From Pseudomonas sp. GM50 (lineage in GTDB: Bacteria > Pseudomonadota > Gammaproteobacteria > Pseudomonadales > Pseudomonadaceae): a stretch of 64,000 nt of DNA. The translations under genes and the position numbers were made by a program. This document shows, one piece after another, positions 38,189 through 46,229 of the stretch. How positions within the stretch are numbered: the first letter of the stretch is position 1; each line of letters starts with the position of its first letter. The stretch lies in NCBI RefSeq assembly GCF_000282375.1, contig NZ_AKJK01000040.1, forward strand, positions 186,001 through 250,000, given 5' to 3'. The notes beneath the pieces were generated by a model. That model was not told the origin of the DNA. It made no database searches and worked only from the letters and a program-made list of their open reading frames with translations.

Positions 38189-40570
38189 ATGAAATTCAGT
38201 GAACAATGGCTGCGTGGCTGGGTAAGCCCGCAGGTAAGTCGCGACGAGCTGGTTGCTCGTCTGTCGATGGCCGGTCTTGAGGTCGATAGCGTTACGCCGG
38301 CCGCCGGTGAATTCAGTGGCGTGGTGGTTGGCGAGGTGCTGAGCACCGAGCAACACCCGGACGCCGACAAATTGCGTGTTTGCCAGGTCAGCAATGGCTC
38401 GGAGACCTTCCAGGTCGTGTGCGGTGCGCCAAACGTGCGCCCGGGCCTGAAGATCCCGTTCGCCATGATCGGTGCCGAACTGCCAGGCGACTTCAAAATC
38501 AAGAAAGCCAAGCTGCGTGGCGTTGAATCCAACGGCATGCTGTGCTCCCAGGCCGAGCTGCAAATCGGCGAAGGCAACGATGGCCTGATGGAATTGCCGG
38601 CTGATGCGCCGGTCGGTCAGGACATTCGTGAGTACCTGAGCCTGGATGACGCCAGCATCGAGGTCGATCTGACCCCGAACCGCGGTGACTGCCTGTCGCT
38701 GGCCGGTCTGGCCCGCGAAGTCGGTGCGCTTTATGCTGCCCAAGTCGTGCGCCCGGCGATTGCCAGCGTTCCGGCCGTGCACGATGAAGTGCGTTCGATT
38801 GAAGTACTGGCACCGGCCGCGTGCCCGCGTTACCTGGGTCGTGTGATCCGTAACGTTGACCTGTCCAAGCCTACGCCGCTGTGGATGGTCGAGCGTCTGC
38901 GTCGTGCCGACGTGCGCAGCATCGACGCTGCCGTCGACATCACCAACTACGTGATGCTGGAACTGGGTCAGCCGCTGCACGCGTTCGATCTCGCCGAAAT
39001 CAATGGCGGCATCCGCGTACGCATGGCCGAAGAAGGCGAGAAGCTGGTGCTGCTTGATGGTCAGGAAGTCAGCCTGCGTAGCGATACGCTGGTGATTGCA
39101 GACCACACCCGTGCCTTGGCTATCGCCGGCGTTATGGGTGGCGAGCACAGCGGCGTCAACACCGCGACCACTCGCGATATTTTCCTGGAAAGCGCGTTCT
39201 TCGACCAGATTGCTGTCGCTGGCAAGGCGCGTTCCTACGGCTTGCACACCGACGCCTCGCACCGCTACGAGCGTGGCGTGGACTGGAAGCTGGCCCGCGA
39301 AGCCATGGAGCGCGCCACTGGCCTGCTGCTGGAAATCACCGGTGGCGAAGCCGGCCCGATCATCGAAACCGTCAGCGAGCAGCACCTGCCGTCGATCGCG
39401 CCGATCACCCTGCGTGCCCAGCGCATCACCCAGATGCTGGGCATGGAAATGGATTCGGCCGAAGTCGAGCGTCTGCTCAGCGCTTTGGGCCTGACCATTG
39501 CCGCCGATGGGGCAGGGCAGTGGCGCGTAGAAGTGCCAAGCTTCCGCTTCGATATCAGCCTGGAAGTCGACCTGATCGAAGAGCTGGCCCGTCTGTACGG
39601 TTACAACCGTCTGCCGGTTCGCTACCCGCAAGCCCGTCTGGCACCGCAAGCCAAGGCCGAAGCGCGCAGCGATCTGCCTGAGCTGCGTCGTCTGCTGGTG
39701 GCTCGTGGTTATCAGGAAGCGATCACTTACAGTTTCATCGATCCGAAACAGTTCGAGTTGTTTAATCCGGGTGTCGAGCCGCTGCTGCTGGCCAACCCGA
39801 TTTCCAACGACATGGCTGCCATGCGTTCGTCCCTGTGGCCTGGTCTGGTCAAGGCGCTTCAGCACAACCTGAACCGTCAGCAGGATCGCGTCCGTCTGTT
39901 CGAAAGCGGCCTGCGCTTCGTCGGTCAGCTGGAAGGCTTGAAGCAAGAGCCGATGCTGGCGGGTGTGGTGTGCGGTAGCCGTCTGCCGGAAGGCTGGGCA
40001 CAAGGTCGCGATGTCGTGGACTTCTTCGACGTCAAAGCTGATGTGGAAGCGGTACTGGGCTTCGCCGGCGCACTGGATTCGTTCACTTTCGTGCCGGGCA
40101 AACACCCAGCATTGCACCCGGGTCAAACCGCGCGCATCGAACGTGAAGGCCGTTTGGTAGGTTTCGTTGGCGCGATCCACCCTGAATTGTCGAAAACCCT
40201 CGGTCTCGACCGTCCGGTCTTCGTATTCGAGCTGGTTCTGGCCGAAGTGGCGTTGGGCAAAATGCCTGAATTCCAGGAGTTATCACGCTTTCCTGAAGTG
40301 CGTCGTGACCTTGCACTGCTGGCGGACAAAGACGTTGCGGCCACTGCCGTACTGGACGTAATCCGTGAAAATGCAGGTGAATGGCTGACAGACCTCAGGC
40401 TATTTGACGTGTATCAGGGTAAAGGCATTGATCCGCATAGAAAAAGCCTTGCAGTTGGCTTGACCTGGCAGCATCCATCGCGCACTCTTAATGACGATGA
40501 GGTGAATACCACGACGCAAAACATCCTCACCTCGCTCGAACAAAGGTTGAACGCCACGTTAAGGAAGTGA
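38189..40570 (+). CDS. pheT: Phenylalanine-tRNA ligase beta subunit
   Basis: 793 residues: N-terminal tRNA-binding (EMAP-II-like) domain with HPDADKLRVCQV, B3/B4 editing domain, B5 DNA-binding-like domain, core synthetase fold and C-terminal ferredoxin-like anticodon-binding domain (PEVRRDLALLADKDV to LNATLRK). RBS AGGAGAG. Followed three bases later by ihfA. Confidence 0.97.
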   Translation: MKFSEQWLRGWVSPQVSRDELVARLSMAGLEVDSVTPAAGEFSGVVVGEVLSTEQHPDADKLRVCQVSNGSETFQVVCGAPNVRPGLKIPFAMIGAELPGDFKIKKAKLRGVESNGMLCSQAELQIGEGNDGLMELPADAPVGQDIREYLSLDDASIEVDLTPNRGDCLSLAGLAREVGALYAAQVVRPAIASVPAVHDEVRSIEVLAPAACPRYLGRVIRNVDLSKPTPLWMVERLRRADVRSIDAAVDITNYVMLELGQPLHAFDLAEINGGIRVRMAEEGEKLVLLDGQEVSLRSDTLVIADHTRALAIAGVMGGEHSGVNTATTRDIFLESAFFDQIAVAGKARSYGLHTDASHRYERGVDWKLAREAMERATGLLLEITGGEAGPIIETVSEQHLPSIAPITLRAQRITQMLGMEMDSAEVERLLSALGLTIAADGAGQWRVEVPSFRFDISLEVDLIEELARLYGYNRLPVRYPQARLAPQAKAEARSDLPELRRLLVARGYQEAITYSFIDPKQFELFNPGVEPLLLANPISNDMAAMRSSLWPGLVKALQHNLNRQQDRVRLFESGLRFVGQLEGLKQEPMLAGVVCGSRLPEGWAQGRDVVDFFDVKADVEAVLGFAGALDSFTFVPGKHPALHPGQTARIEREGRLVGFVGAIHPELSKTLGLDRPVFVFELVLAEVALGKMPEFQELSRFPEVRRDLALLADKDVAATAVLDVIRENAGEWLTDLRLFDVYQGKGIDPHRKSLAVGLTWQHPSRTLNDDEVNTTTQNILTSLEQRLNATLRK

Positions 40571-40573
40571 CGT

Positions 40574-40876
40574 ATGGGGGCTTTGACGAAAGCTGAGATG
40601 GCGGAACGTCTGTATGAAGAGCTGGGCCTGAACAAGCGGGAGGCCAAGGAATTGGTCGAACTGTTCTTTGAAGAAATCAGGCACGCTCTTGAAGACAACG
40701 AACAGGTCAAATTGTCCGGTTTCGGCAATTTTGACCTTCGGGACAAACGCCAGCGGCCTGGCCGCAATCCGAAAACGGGAGAAGAAATCCCGATCACGGC
40801 TCGCCGTGTGGTCACCTTTCGTCCAGGGCAGAAGTTGAAGGCCCGAGTTGAGGCTTATGCTGGAACCAAGTCATAA
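40574..40876 (+). CDS. ihfA: Integration host factor subunit alpha
   Basis: 100-residue DNA-bending protein of the HU/IHF family: [20 protein letters not shown], the arm with [26 protein letters not shown] carrying the intercalating Pro. Start has AAGGAAG upstream, inside the pheT-ihfA junction. Overlaps the start of the next gene by 20 bases. Confidence 0.97.
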   Translation: MGALTKAEMAERLYEELGLNKREAKELVELFFEEIRHALEDNEQVKLSGFGNFDLRDKRQRPGRNPKTGEEIPITARRVVTFRPGQKLKARVEAYAGTKS

Positions 40877-41213
40877 CGACGAACTACCCGTCATCCCGGG
40901 CAAACGCTACTTCACCATTGGTGAAGTCAGCGAGCTATGTGCCGTAAAACCGCACGTGCTGCGCTACTGGGAGCAGGAGTTTCCTCAACTCAACCCCGTC
41001 AAACGCCGCGGAAACCGCCGGTATTATCAGCGCCAGGACGTGCTGATGATCCGGCAGATCCGTGCGCTTCTTTACGATCAGGGGTTTACCATCGGCGGCG
41101 CACGCTTGCGTTTGTCCGGCGATGAAGCCAAAGACGACACCACCCAATACAAACAAATGATCCGCCAGATGATCGCCGAGCTGGAAGATGTTCTGGTGGT
41201 TCTCAAGAAATAA
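40857..41213 (+). CDS. MerR-family transcriptional regulator
   Basis: 118 residues with a winged HTH ([28 protein letters not shown]) and a helical dimerisation tail. It lacks the metal-binding Cys of MerR/CueR. Start ATG 40857, overlapping ihfA by 20 bases, with GAGG upstream; this ihfA-merR coupling is standard in gammaproteobacteria. The ligand is unknown. Confidence 0.92.
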   Translation: MLEPSHNDELPVIPGKRYFTIGEVSELCAVKPHVLRYWEQEFPQLNPVKRRGNRRYYQRQDVLMIRQIRALLYDQGFTIGGARLRLSGDEAKDDTTQYKQMIRQMIAELEDVLVVLKK

Positions 41214-41302
41214 ATTCCTGCTTTTAAATACTTCCAGTTTTCAAAAGCTTGCGATATATTCTTGAGCGTTCCTCGAGATGAGGAACAGATTCAACGCCTA
41301 GT

Positions 41303-41379
41303 CGGGGCGTAGCGCAGTCCGGTAGCGCACTAGCATGGGGTGCTAGGGGTCGAGTGTTCGAATCACTCCGTCCCGACCA
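41303..41379 (+). tRNA. tRNA-Pro (anticodon GGG)
   Basis: 77 bases with CCA; acceptor CGGGGCG/CGTCCCG, anticodon loop ATGGGGT. Its 3' 47 bases form one end of the direct repeat that bounds the adjacent mini-island, so this is the integration site and remains intact. Confidence 0.96.
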
Positions 41380-41382
41380 TAT
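41333..41382 (+). repeat. attL: 3' end of tRNA-Pro
   Basis: 50-bp direct repeat from the anticodon arm through CCA plus three bases; identical to 44949-44998 at 49 of 50 positions. Confidence 0.92.
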
Positions 41383-41405
41383 TTCCTGAGTAAAATCAGA
41401 CAATT

Positions 41406-41432
41406 AAGCCGATCAGATAGATCGGCTTTTTT
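41406..41432 (+). terminator. Terminator after tRNA-Pro (inside the island)
   Basis: Stem AAGCCGATC/GATCGGCTT, 5-base loop, T-run. Lies inside the island and replaces the original tRNA terminator now beyond attR. Confidence 0.88.
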
Positions 41433-41468
41433 GTGCCTGCGCAAAACCCGCGCAAAACTTGCGCGAAA

Positions 41469-42425
41469 CTACCCGGTGATTTCGCTGATGTTCAGGTCCG
41501 GAATTGCTTCGGACCAGACGATTTCCTCGTGGTCACGTTGGTAGTTTCTGGTCATGCCCTCGCTCGCATGGCCAGCAATTTTCTGACCATCCTTTCCGGC
41601 TTTCTTGTACAGGTGCAGCGACAGCGCTCGCACTTCGTGGAAGCCCGGCATCTCTTCTTCCTTCCATCCCGCGTAGCAGTTCGCCGCCTCCCTGGCCTCC
41701 TTGAATGCTCGCGTCAAATACCTCTCCTCAACCTTCGTCCAGTGATCCTTGGTCTGCGCCTGTTTCTGTTTCCGGCGATCAGGCTTGCGGTGCACTAGGT
41801 ACGGTGAGGCGATATCGTCACGGCACCGGCTGATGACTGTTTGCAACTCGGCGGTCACCCGAAAGCGAATCCACGCCGCGTCGCTAGCTTTGGCCGTCTT
41901 CTTCTGCACCACGTACAAGTGGCATTCCCGAACCCCGTTGAACCACATGTCGAGGATGTCCGTCCGCCGTTGGGCGGTGATCAGGGCCAGGTCGATGGCG
42001 TTCTGAAGCCAGGCTGGCACTTTTTCCCGGATAGCTTTCAAACCCTCGACGGTGTGGCGCTTGCGCTGCTTCTTCTCGATGCGGTTGATCGTGTTTGCTG
42101 CCGGGTTGTCCGGACATAGGCCTTTCGCCGCGGCGTGGTTGAAAATATCGATCAGCAGCGCCCGGCACTGGTTTGCCGTGCGCGGGGTTAGGGCGTCCAG
42201 CATCTCGGCGATCATACGGATTGTGATCTGGTCGATCGCTTTGCCATAGAACTGCTTGCGAAAGCGCCTGAAGTGCACCGCGTAGAGACCAAGCGTGCCC
42301 TTGGCCAACTCGCGAGGCGGCAGCACGTCGGTTTCATACTTGTCGAGGAAGGTCGCGAACAACTCTGATGAAGCGGATATCACGGCGCCAACCAGATCAG
42401 CGCCGCGCATAAACTCAAGGTTCAA
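41469..42425 (-). CDS. Phage-type tyrosine integrase, 5' end damaged
   Basis: Tyrosine recombinase directed toward the tRNA-Pro target. Catalytic residues are present: first Arg in ITAQRRTDILDMW, FHEVRAL (HxxR) and GHASEGMTRNYQRDHE with the second His and the Tyr. From the first usable start (TTG 42425) it has 318 residues and lacks the arm-type DNA-binding segment. The same frame stays open to 42563 and reads ATIRQNLYFDARRSTYRYRR, then GKWFQFGTDRVKAIDAA, which is that missing segment. It has no ATG, GTG or TTG and is capped by TGA at 42564-42566. So a nonsense or start-loss mutation has probably removed the true N-terminus; the gene may be a pseudogene. Confidence 0.8.
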   Translation of the reverse strand: MNLEFMRGADLVGAVISASSELFATFLDKYETDVLPPRELAKGTLGLYAVHFRRFRKQFYGKAIDQITIRMIAEMLDALTPRTANQCRALLIDIFNHAAAKGLCPDNPAANTINRIEKKQRKRHTVEGLKAIREKVPAWLQNAIDLALITAQRRTDILDMWFNGVRECHLYVVQKKTAKASDAAWIRFRVTAELQTVISRCRDDIASPYLVHRKPDRRKQKQAQTKDHWTKVEERYLTRAFKEAREAANCYAGWKEEEMPGFHEVRALSLHLYKKAGKDGQKIAGHASEGMTRNYQRDHEEIVWSEAIPDLNISEITG

Positions 42426-42600
42426 CTGTTTCGCGGCATCGATCGCTTTTACGCGGTCGGTACCGAATTGGAACCACTTCCCGTCGGTTGGCCGGCGGTA
42501 GCGATAGGTTGAGCGCCGCGCATCGAAGTACAGGTTCTGTCTGATCGTCGCGCTACTGCACGGTCAGGCGCACAGCGAAACAGCCAGGATGGTTGAGTAA

Positions 42601-43032
42601 TCACTTCTCGGTTCGAGCCCGTTTTGCTATCAAGGCTTCTCTTTTCAAAGCTACTGCAAGCATGGCCGTTGCGGTGAGGCCTGGCATCAGAAAAATGTAT
42701 GTTGTGTTCGGAAGCTTTTGGGCAATGCACGCCCAGAGCACACCCCATATTGCAGTGGCTACAACTCCGACTATCAGAATGCCCCTGTTCTGTATTTTTG
42801 GAGCGAAGGACATTGAGATCGTGTAGATCTTCCAATTTGTCCAGAGGCAGAAAACTGAAATCGATATGGCGCCCAGTACTGGGGGAAACATGGCCCAGCC
42901 TTTTGGAAGGGAACCTATCGCTCCAGCGAGAAAAAAAACGGCGCCCCAGATGAAAATCAAAGTTACCGGCAATAGTCCAGCAATTGCGCTGATGGTCAGG
43001 GCGATTCGGAGTTTCGTAAGGCTACTCAACAT
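42601..43032 (-). CDS. Small membrane protein, unknown
   Basis: 143 residues with four hydrophobic segments (about 8-28, 29-37 with 46-66, 85-103, 113-130) and a basic C-terminus (LKREALIAKRARTEK). Not recognised. Sits between the integrase and the phage gene fragments, so it is island cargo or a phage-encoded membrane protein. Confidence 0.55.
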   Translation of the reverse strand: MLSSLTKLRIALTISAIAGLLPVTLIFIWGAVFFLAGAIGSLPKGWAMFPPVLGAISISVFCLWTNWKIYTISMSFAPKIQNRGILIVGVVATAIWGVLWACIAQKLPNTTYIFLMPGLTATAMLAVALKREALIAKRARTEK

Positions 43033-43113
43033 TCCCCTCCACGGGCTGCGGTGTTTTTAACAATTCAGTCGTAATACCGGCATCTGGCCATTATTTCAAC
43101 CTTAAGGTGAATT

Positions 43114-43431
43114 ATGGATAGGCCATTGCCGCCAGCGTCAATCGTTGAGCTGTCAGATCTATCCGATTTCGGTATCCGGCTCACTCCGGCGCCCGAGGTG
43201 TGGGAGTGGGTGAGTGCCGAGATCCTTGCCGACAACGGCAGCATTCACAACGAAGACCATGCCCATCTACTGGATGCAGACATCCAGATCATGTGGGCGT
43301 CGTCGAGCTTCGAGAAGCAAGGCCGCACCGTCCTGGGCCAGGCCGAGCAGGTAGCGTTCCGTGCGGGAGGTTGGCAGAAAGCCAGGATGGAACAGCAAAT
43401 GCGCTCAACGAATTATCGGAATCACCGGTGA
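43114..43431 (+). pseudogene. Truncated phage metallopeptidase-like gene fused to another fragment
   Basis: Residues 1-94 (PEVWEWVSAEILADNGSIHN, HAHLLDADIQIMWASSSFEK, RAGGWQKARMEQQ) look like the N-terminal part of the putative metallopeptidase found in many Pseudomonas prophages, which should run beyond 200 residues and include an HExxH-type site not present here. The sequence then changes abruptly. In another frame, just before and past the stop, DNA up to about 43499 reads GDQGLIALAACQAYVKEVSA and ends in TAA, resembling the 3' end of a phage lysis/spanin-type gene. A deletion has evidently joined two phage genes near 43395. Confidence 0.6.
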
Positions 43432-43632
43432 TGGCGATCAAGGATTGATCGCTCTGGCGGCGTGCCAAGCCTATGTAAAAGAAGTGTCCGCGGCAAAGTA
43501 AAAAAAGCGGCCAGCCTAGGTGCGTCAACATCCATGCTGGCCACCGAACGACAAACTATCCCTGGAAGCCCGGCAAAGTTGATCTCTGCATATAGTAGAG
43601 GGCTATAATCCATTGATAGTTGGTGATAATCA

Positions 43633-44052
43633 TTACTCTTCTATTTCATACCCGAATTTCATTACTACTGATAAAGTTGTGCCGCCGTCGGCTGTAGCTG
43701 TTTGTGGTTGCCAAACAATATTCCCATCTGGGTTGTCTTGCTGATTATCATCGCTTGTACTAGGGACGCACGTATTTTCCGCTCCTGCTGCCCAAGGTAC
43801 ATTCCATGATGCTTTTACCCATCTGTCATTCTGGCCATAAATGGAATAACTAATAGAACCCTCCGTACCAGAGGATGTATTATCCCTGCCTTGAGCGACT
43901 AAGACTTGAACTGTTGTTTTTGGCGGGACTTGAGCTACAGGGTAAGAGCTAGATTCTACTCTTCCCCAGTCGAAGTTTATGTCTTTATAAATGAGGGTTT
44001 TAGTTTTGGAATCATTAACAATGGTTAGGTAGAACTTTTCAGATGCGCCCAT
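43633..44052 (-). CDS. Aegerolysin-family protein
   Basis: 139 residues, no signal peptide, beta-rich. Family features in order: N-terminal FYLTIVNDS strand, FDWGRVE near residue 30, QGRDNTSSGTEGSISYSIYG at about 74-93, and the aromatic WVKASWNVPWAAGAEN, followed by a C-terminal strand (TTLSVVMKFGYEIEE). This order (WG...GR.N.SSGTEGS...W..PW..N) is that of aegerolysins, small acidic lipid-binding proteins that form pores with larger partners in fungi and some bacteria; P. aeruginosa RahU is a relative. Start ATG 44052 with GGAG upstream. Codon use is AT-rich compared with the chromosome. No MACPF-type partner is in view. Confidence 0.8.
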   Translation of the reverse strand: MGASEKFYLTIVNDSKTKTLIYKDINFDWGRVESSSYPVAQVPPKTTVQVLVAQGRDNTSSGTEGSISYSIYGQNDRWVKASWNVPWAAGAENTCVPSTSDDNQQDNPDGNIVWQPQTATADGGTTLSVVMKFGYEIEE

Positions 44053-44366
44053 GATAAAAATCTCCAATTGCATTAGAGTGAATTTCTGTTGTTTTCTATT
44101 GCGCGCTGCCAAGAAATGCTAATGGTTACGAAGTCATGATAGGTTTCTCCTCCCTGGAGATAATATTTAATGATAGTGCTGAAATCCATTTGCTCTCATA
44201 ACAACAGCTATCATTTTTCCTTGGGCAAATAACAACCTATTGCGCTGCCTGAGGAGTTGCGTTTTGTAGGCGTATGCCTCTGGTTCTGACGGCAATACTA
44301 TAAAATCAAGAATGTAATTCAAATTGTGTTGGGGAATTAATTAATTGTATTTCGGGTAATTGATGG
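44053..44366. other. AT-rich spacer upstream of the aegerolysin gene
   Basis: 314 bases without a convincing gene. Presumably holds the aegerolysin promoter; I see no clear operator or terminator. Confidence 0.4.
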
Positions 44367-44507
44367 TCAATAAAGCCATCCCTGAAACCGCAGAAGGCGT
44401 CTGCTTGCGTTGGTTCTTGTTTGGAGGTTGTTGTGTGAGCCGGAGGTCAAAATAGCAGTCAAGGATAATGACAATGCGCTTAAGGCGAATTTTCTTGCGA
44501 AAGACAT
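44367..44507 (-). pseudogene. Signal-peptide remnant of an exported protein
   Basis: From ATG 44507, after a strong AAGGAG RBS, 46 residues begin with a textbook signal peptide (MSFARKFALSALSLSLTAIL) and then stop. After residue 25 another frame (EPTQADAFCGFRDGFIDHQL) stays open to about 44310, which suggests a one-base frameshift in a small exported protein. I do not recognise the product. Confidence 0.4.
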
Positions 44508-44948
44508 ATTCTTGCTCCTTTTGATAGGCGTTTGGCTTATGGTGAAAATCCACAACGGGATGACTAACTAGCTTCGTTGTTTTTTTAACCATCCAAACTT
44601 TGCCAGTATTGCTCCATTTCATTTACGCCTTTTCAACAGGCTTCACTATAGATCCGAATAATTGACTGTCAAAGCTGGTGGGTTGAAGCTGGGGAGGGAT
44701 AAGACGAACGGTAGGATAGTCCTGTCTGGGGGGGATGATCCAGAACTGAACCTCCAGGCTTGATCAGTTGTGAAGACGTCTTGTGTTTGAGGGGATTGTG
44801 TTCGGTCGGCAGGACACCGGAGATGGGAAATGCTAGGGGTCGAGGGATTTTCAAGCGACAAAGTCACTCGACGTTAAACGCTGTTGGGCATCGTTGCAGC
44901 GAGCTCCCCTGGAGTCACGTGTTTAGCGGTGTGTAGCCCCATCTGCTT
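44508..44948. other. Island right arm without recognisable genes
   Basis: 441 bases. Short open frames are present but none has an RBS plus plausible protein. A 14-base match to the tRNA-Pro sequence (tgctaggggtcgag) lies at 44831-44844, before the full attR copy. Confidence 0.4.
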
Positions 44949-44998
44949 GCATGGGGTGCTAGGGGGCGAGTGTTCGAATCACTCCGTCCCGACCATAT
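44949..44998 (+). repeat. attR: copy of the tRNA-Pro 3' end
   Basis: Direct repeat of 41333-41382, one mismatch (T to G in the stretch gctaggggTcgag). Confidence 0.92.
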
Positions 44999-45008
44999 AA
45001 TCCTAGAA

Positions 45009-45040
45009 AATCCAATCAGTTAGCGCTGGTTGGATTTTTT
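45009..45040 (+). terminator. Original tRNA-Pro terminator, displaced beyond attR
   Basis: Stem AATCCAATCAG/CTGGTTGGATT, 6-base loop, T-run, 11 bases after the att repeat. Confidence 0.85.
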
Positions 45041-45682
45041 ATGGGGCATCGTTTTTGCTTGCGTTGAATTTTTGCGCCACTTTTTGCCCCACCTGAATTT
45101 GTCTTGTGTTGATTCCCTATCTAAAGCTTTTGGCTTAGCTGCAGCGCAGGCAAGTTTTTTCGTCACCGTTTCTGTGGCGTCACTGCTTAGGTCGGACAGG
45201 TCTCGTGATCCTTTCTGCGATTTTCTTGGCTGCTTCAAAAGCTGCGTGGAGCTAGCTGGGGAGCGCGACAATGATGTGCGCGGCGATATTCACCTTCGGA
45301 TCGAGGCTAGGCCCTTTGGGGAGCGCCCAGCTTTTGAGCGCGCCTTCAATCTCAATCCGGAAATGATCCTGAAACCGGTGAGTTCAGCTGCGACATCTGC
45401 ATTCTTGTGCAGGCGTTGTAGTGCAGCGTCCTTGGGGTGCATGAGTTCCCAGCTCTGGGGATCGCCCAGCCAGTTGCGCTTCCGGGGCGTGGTAATCTGA
45501 AAGCCGTTTGCATGACCTAACAAAGGATAAAAGCACATGCCCCTACAGAGTCTGCCTACCAAACTCCTGGAGAAATGTCGCAGCGCGATGAGTGCCGAGC
45601 AACCTAGTCCGTTCCTATTGGGTGAAACGACGTAATTCAATGTTGCTAACGTGGTGCCGATACTCCTGTATCCATATACCAA
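45020..45682 (-). pseudogene. Unassigned basic reading frame split by one TGA
   Basis: Two open stretches lie in the same minus-strand frame (45682-45293 and 45289-45020), separated by one TGA at 45290-45292. Joined, they read GLASIRR(stop)ISPRTSLSRS and end in the very basic KKWRKNSTQAKTMPHKKSNQ, running into the tRNA terminator. The protein would be Lys/Arg/Ser-rich. It may be a decayed gene next to the att site or chance. Nothing else is visible between 45041 and 45696. Confidence 0.25.
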
Positions 45683-45696
45683 CGGAGTGACAACGC

Positions 45697-46119
45697 ATGG
45701 AAATCAGCAACACCCAAAGCGAGTACCAGAAGCCCAAGAATCTGGCTGGCCTGGGACGTCGGTGGGGAGGACAAATGATTGACTCCATAACCACCTTCTT
45801 TCTGTTCTACGCCGTAGGGCGAGCAGCCGAGTTTGTTGGTTTACCGCCAACCGTGGTCGCCCTTCTGGCTTTAGGATCAGGCGCGGCGTATTACCTGTTT
45901 TCCGATGCAATGCCCAACGGCCAGAGTTTGGGTAAAAAGCTGCTGGGGATGTCCGTGATTGATGAGCGCAGCTACCTTAACTGCAATCTCTATCAATCTT
46001 TTGTACGCAACATTACTACGCCGTTTCTGAGTATTTTTGACTGGGTATTTATTTTCTTTGGCTCACGAAAACGGCTGGGTGACATGCTCGCTTCTACGAT
46101 CGTGATCCGATCCAAGTAG
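45697..46119 (+). CDS. RDD-family membrane protein
   Basis: 140 residues with the RDD pattern: N-terminal RRWGGQMIDSITTFF (Arg and Asp in the first helix), a second helix, the FSDAMPNGQSLGKKLLGMSVID loop, and a last helix with RKRLGDMLASTIVI (final Asp). Three membrane segments. RBS GGAG. Function of the family is mostly unknown; some members exchange ions. Confidence 0.85.
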   Translation: MEISNTQSEYQKPKNLAGLGRRWGGQMIDSITTFFLFYAVGRAAEFVGLPPTVVALLALGSGAAYYLFSDAMPNGQSLGKKLLGMSVIDERSYLNCNLYQSFVRNITTPFLSIFDWVFIFFGSRKRLGDMLASTIVIRSK

Positions 46120-46199
46120 TGACAAATGCTACGGTCCCCACTTTCAGAATGCGGATTTTGATAGGGATGGTGGCCTGAAACTCCGCATGTCCTGACGTG

Positions 46200-46229
46200 A
46201 AAAGGCCCAGTCTAATGCTGGGCTTTTTG
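46200..46229. terminator. Bidirectional terminator
   Basis: Stem AAAAGGCCCAG/CTGGGCTTTTT (7-base loop) between the convergent RDD and DinB genes. Confidence 0.85.

Larger units (their letters stand above)
41333..44998. mobile_element. 3.6-kb integrated mini-island at tRNA-Pro
   Basis: Bounded by the tRNA-derived repeats 41333-41382 and 44949-44998. Contents: a damaged tyrosine integrase facing the tRNA, a small membrane protein, truncated phage gene pieces, an aegerolysin-family gene and a short signal-peptide remnant. The right part is clearly AT-richer than the surrounding chromosome. With its integrase hurt and no other mobility genes it is likely a decayed prophage or satellite that kept a cargo gene. 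Confidence 0.85.

Noticed and set aside
44646..44867. 73-codon minus-strand frame in the island right arm
   Set aside because: Low-complexity Pro/Ser-rich product, no RBS; overlaps a piece of tRNA-like sequence.
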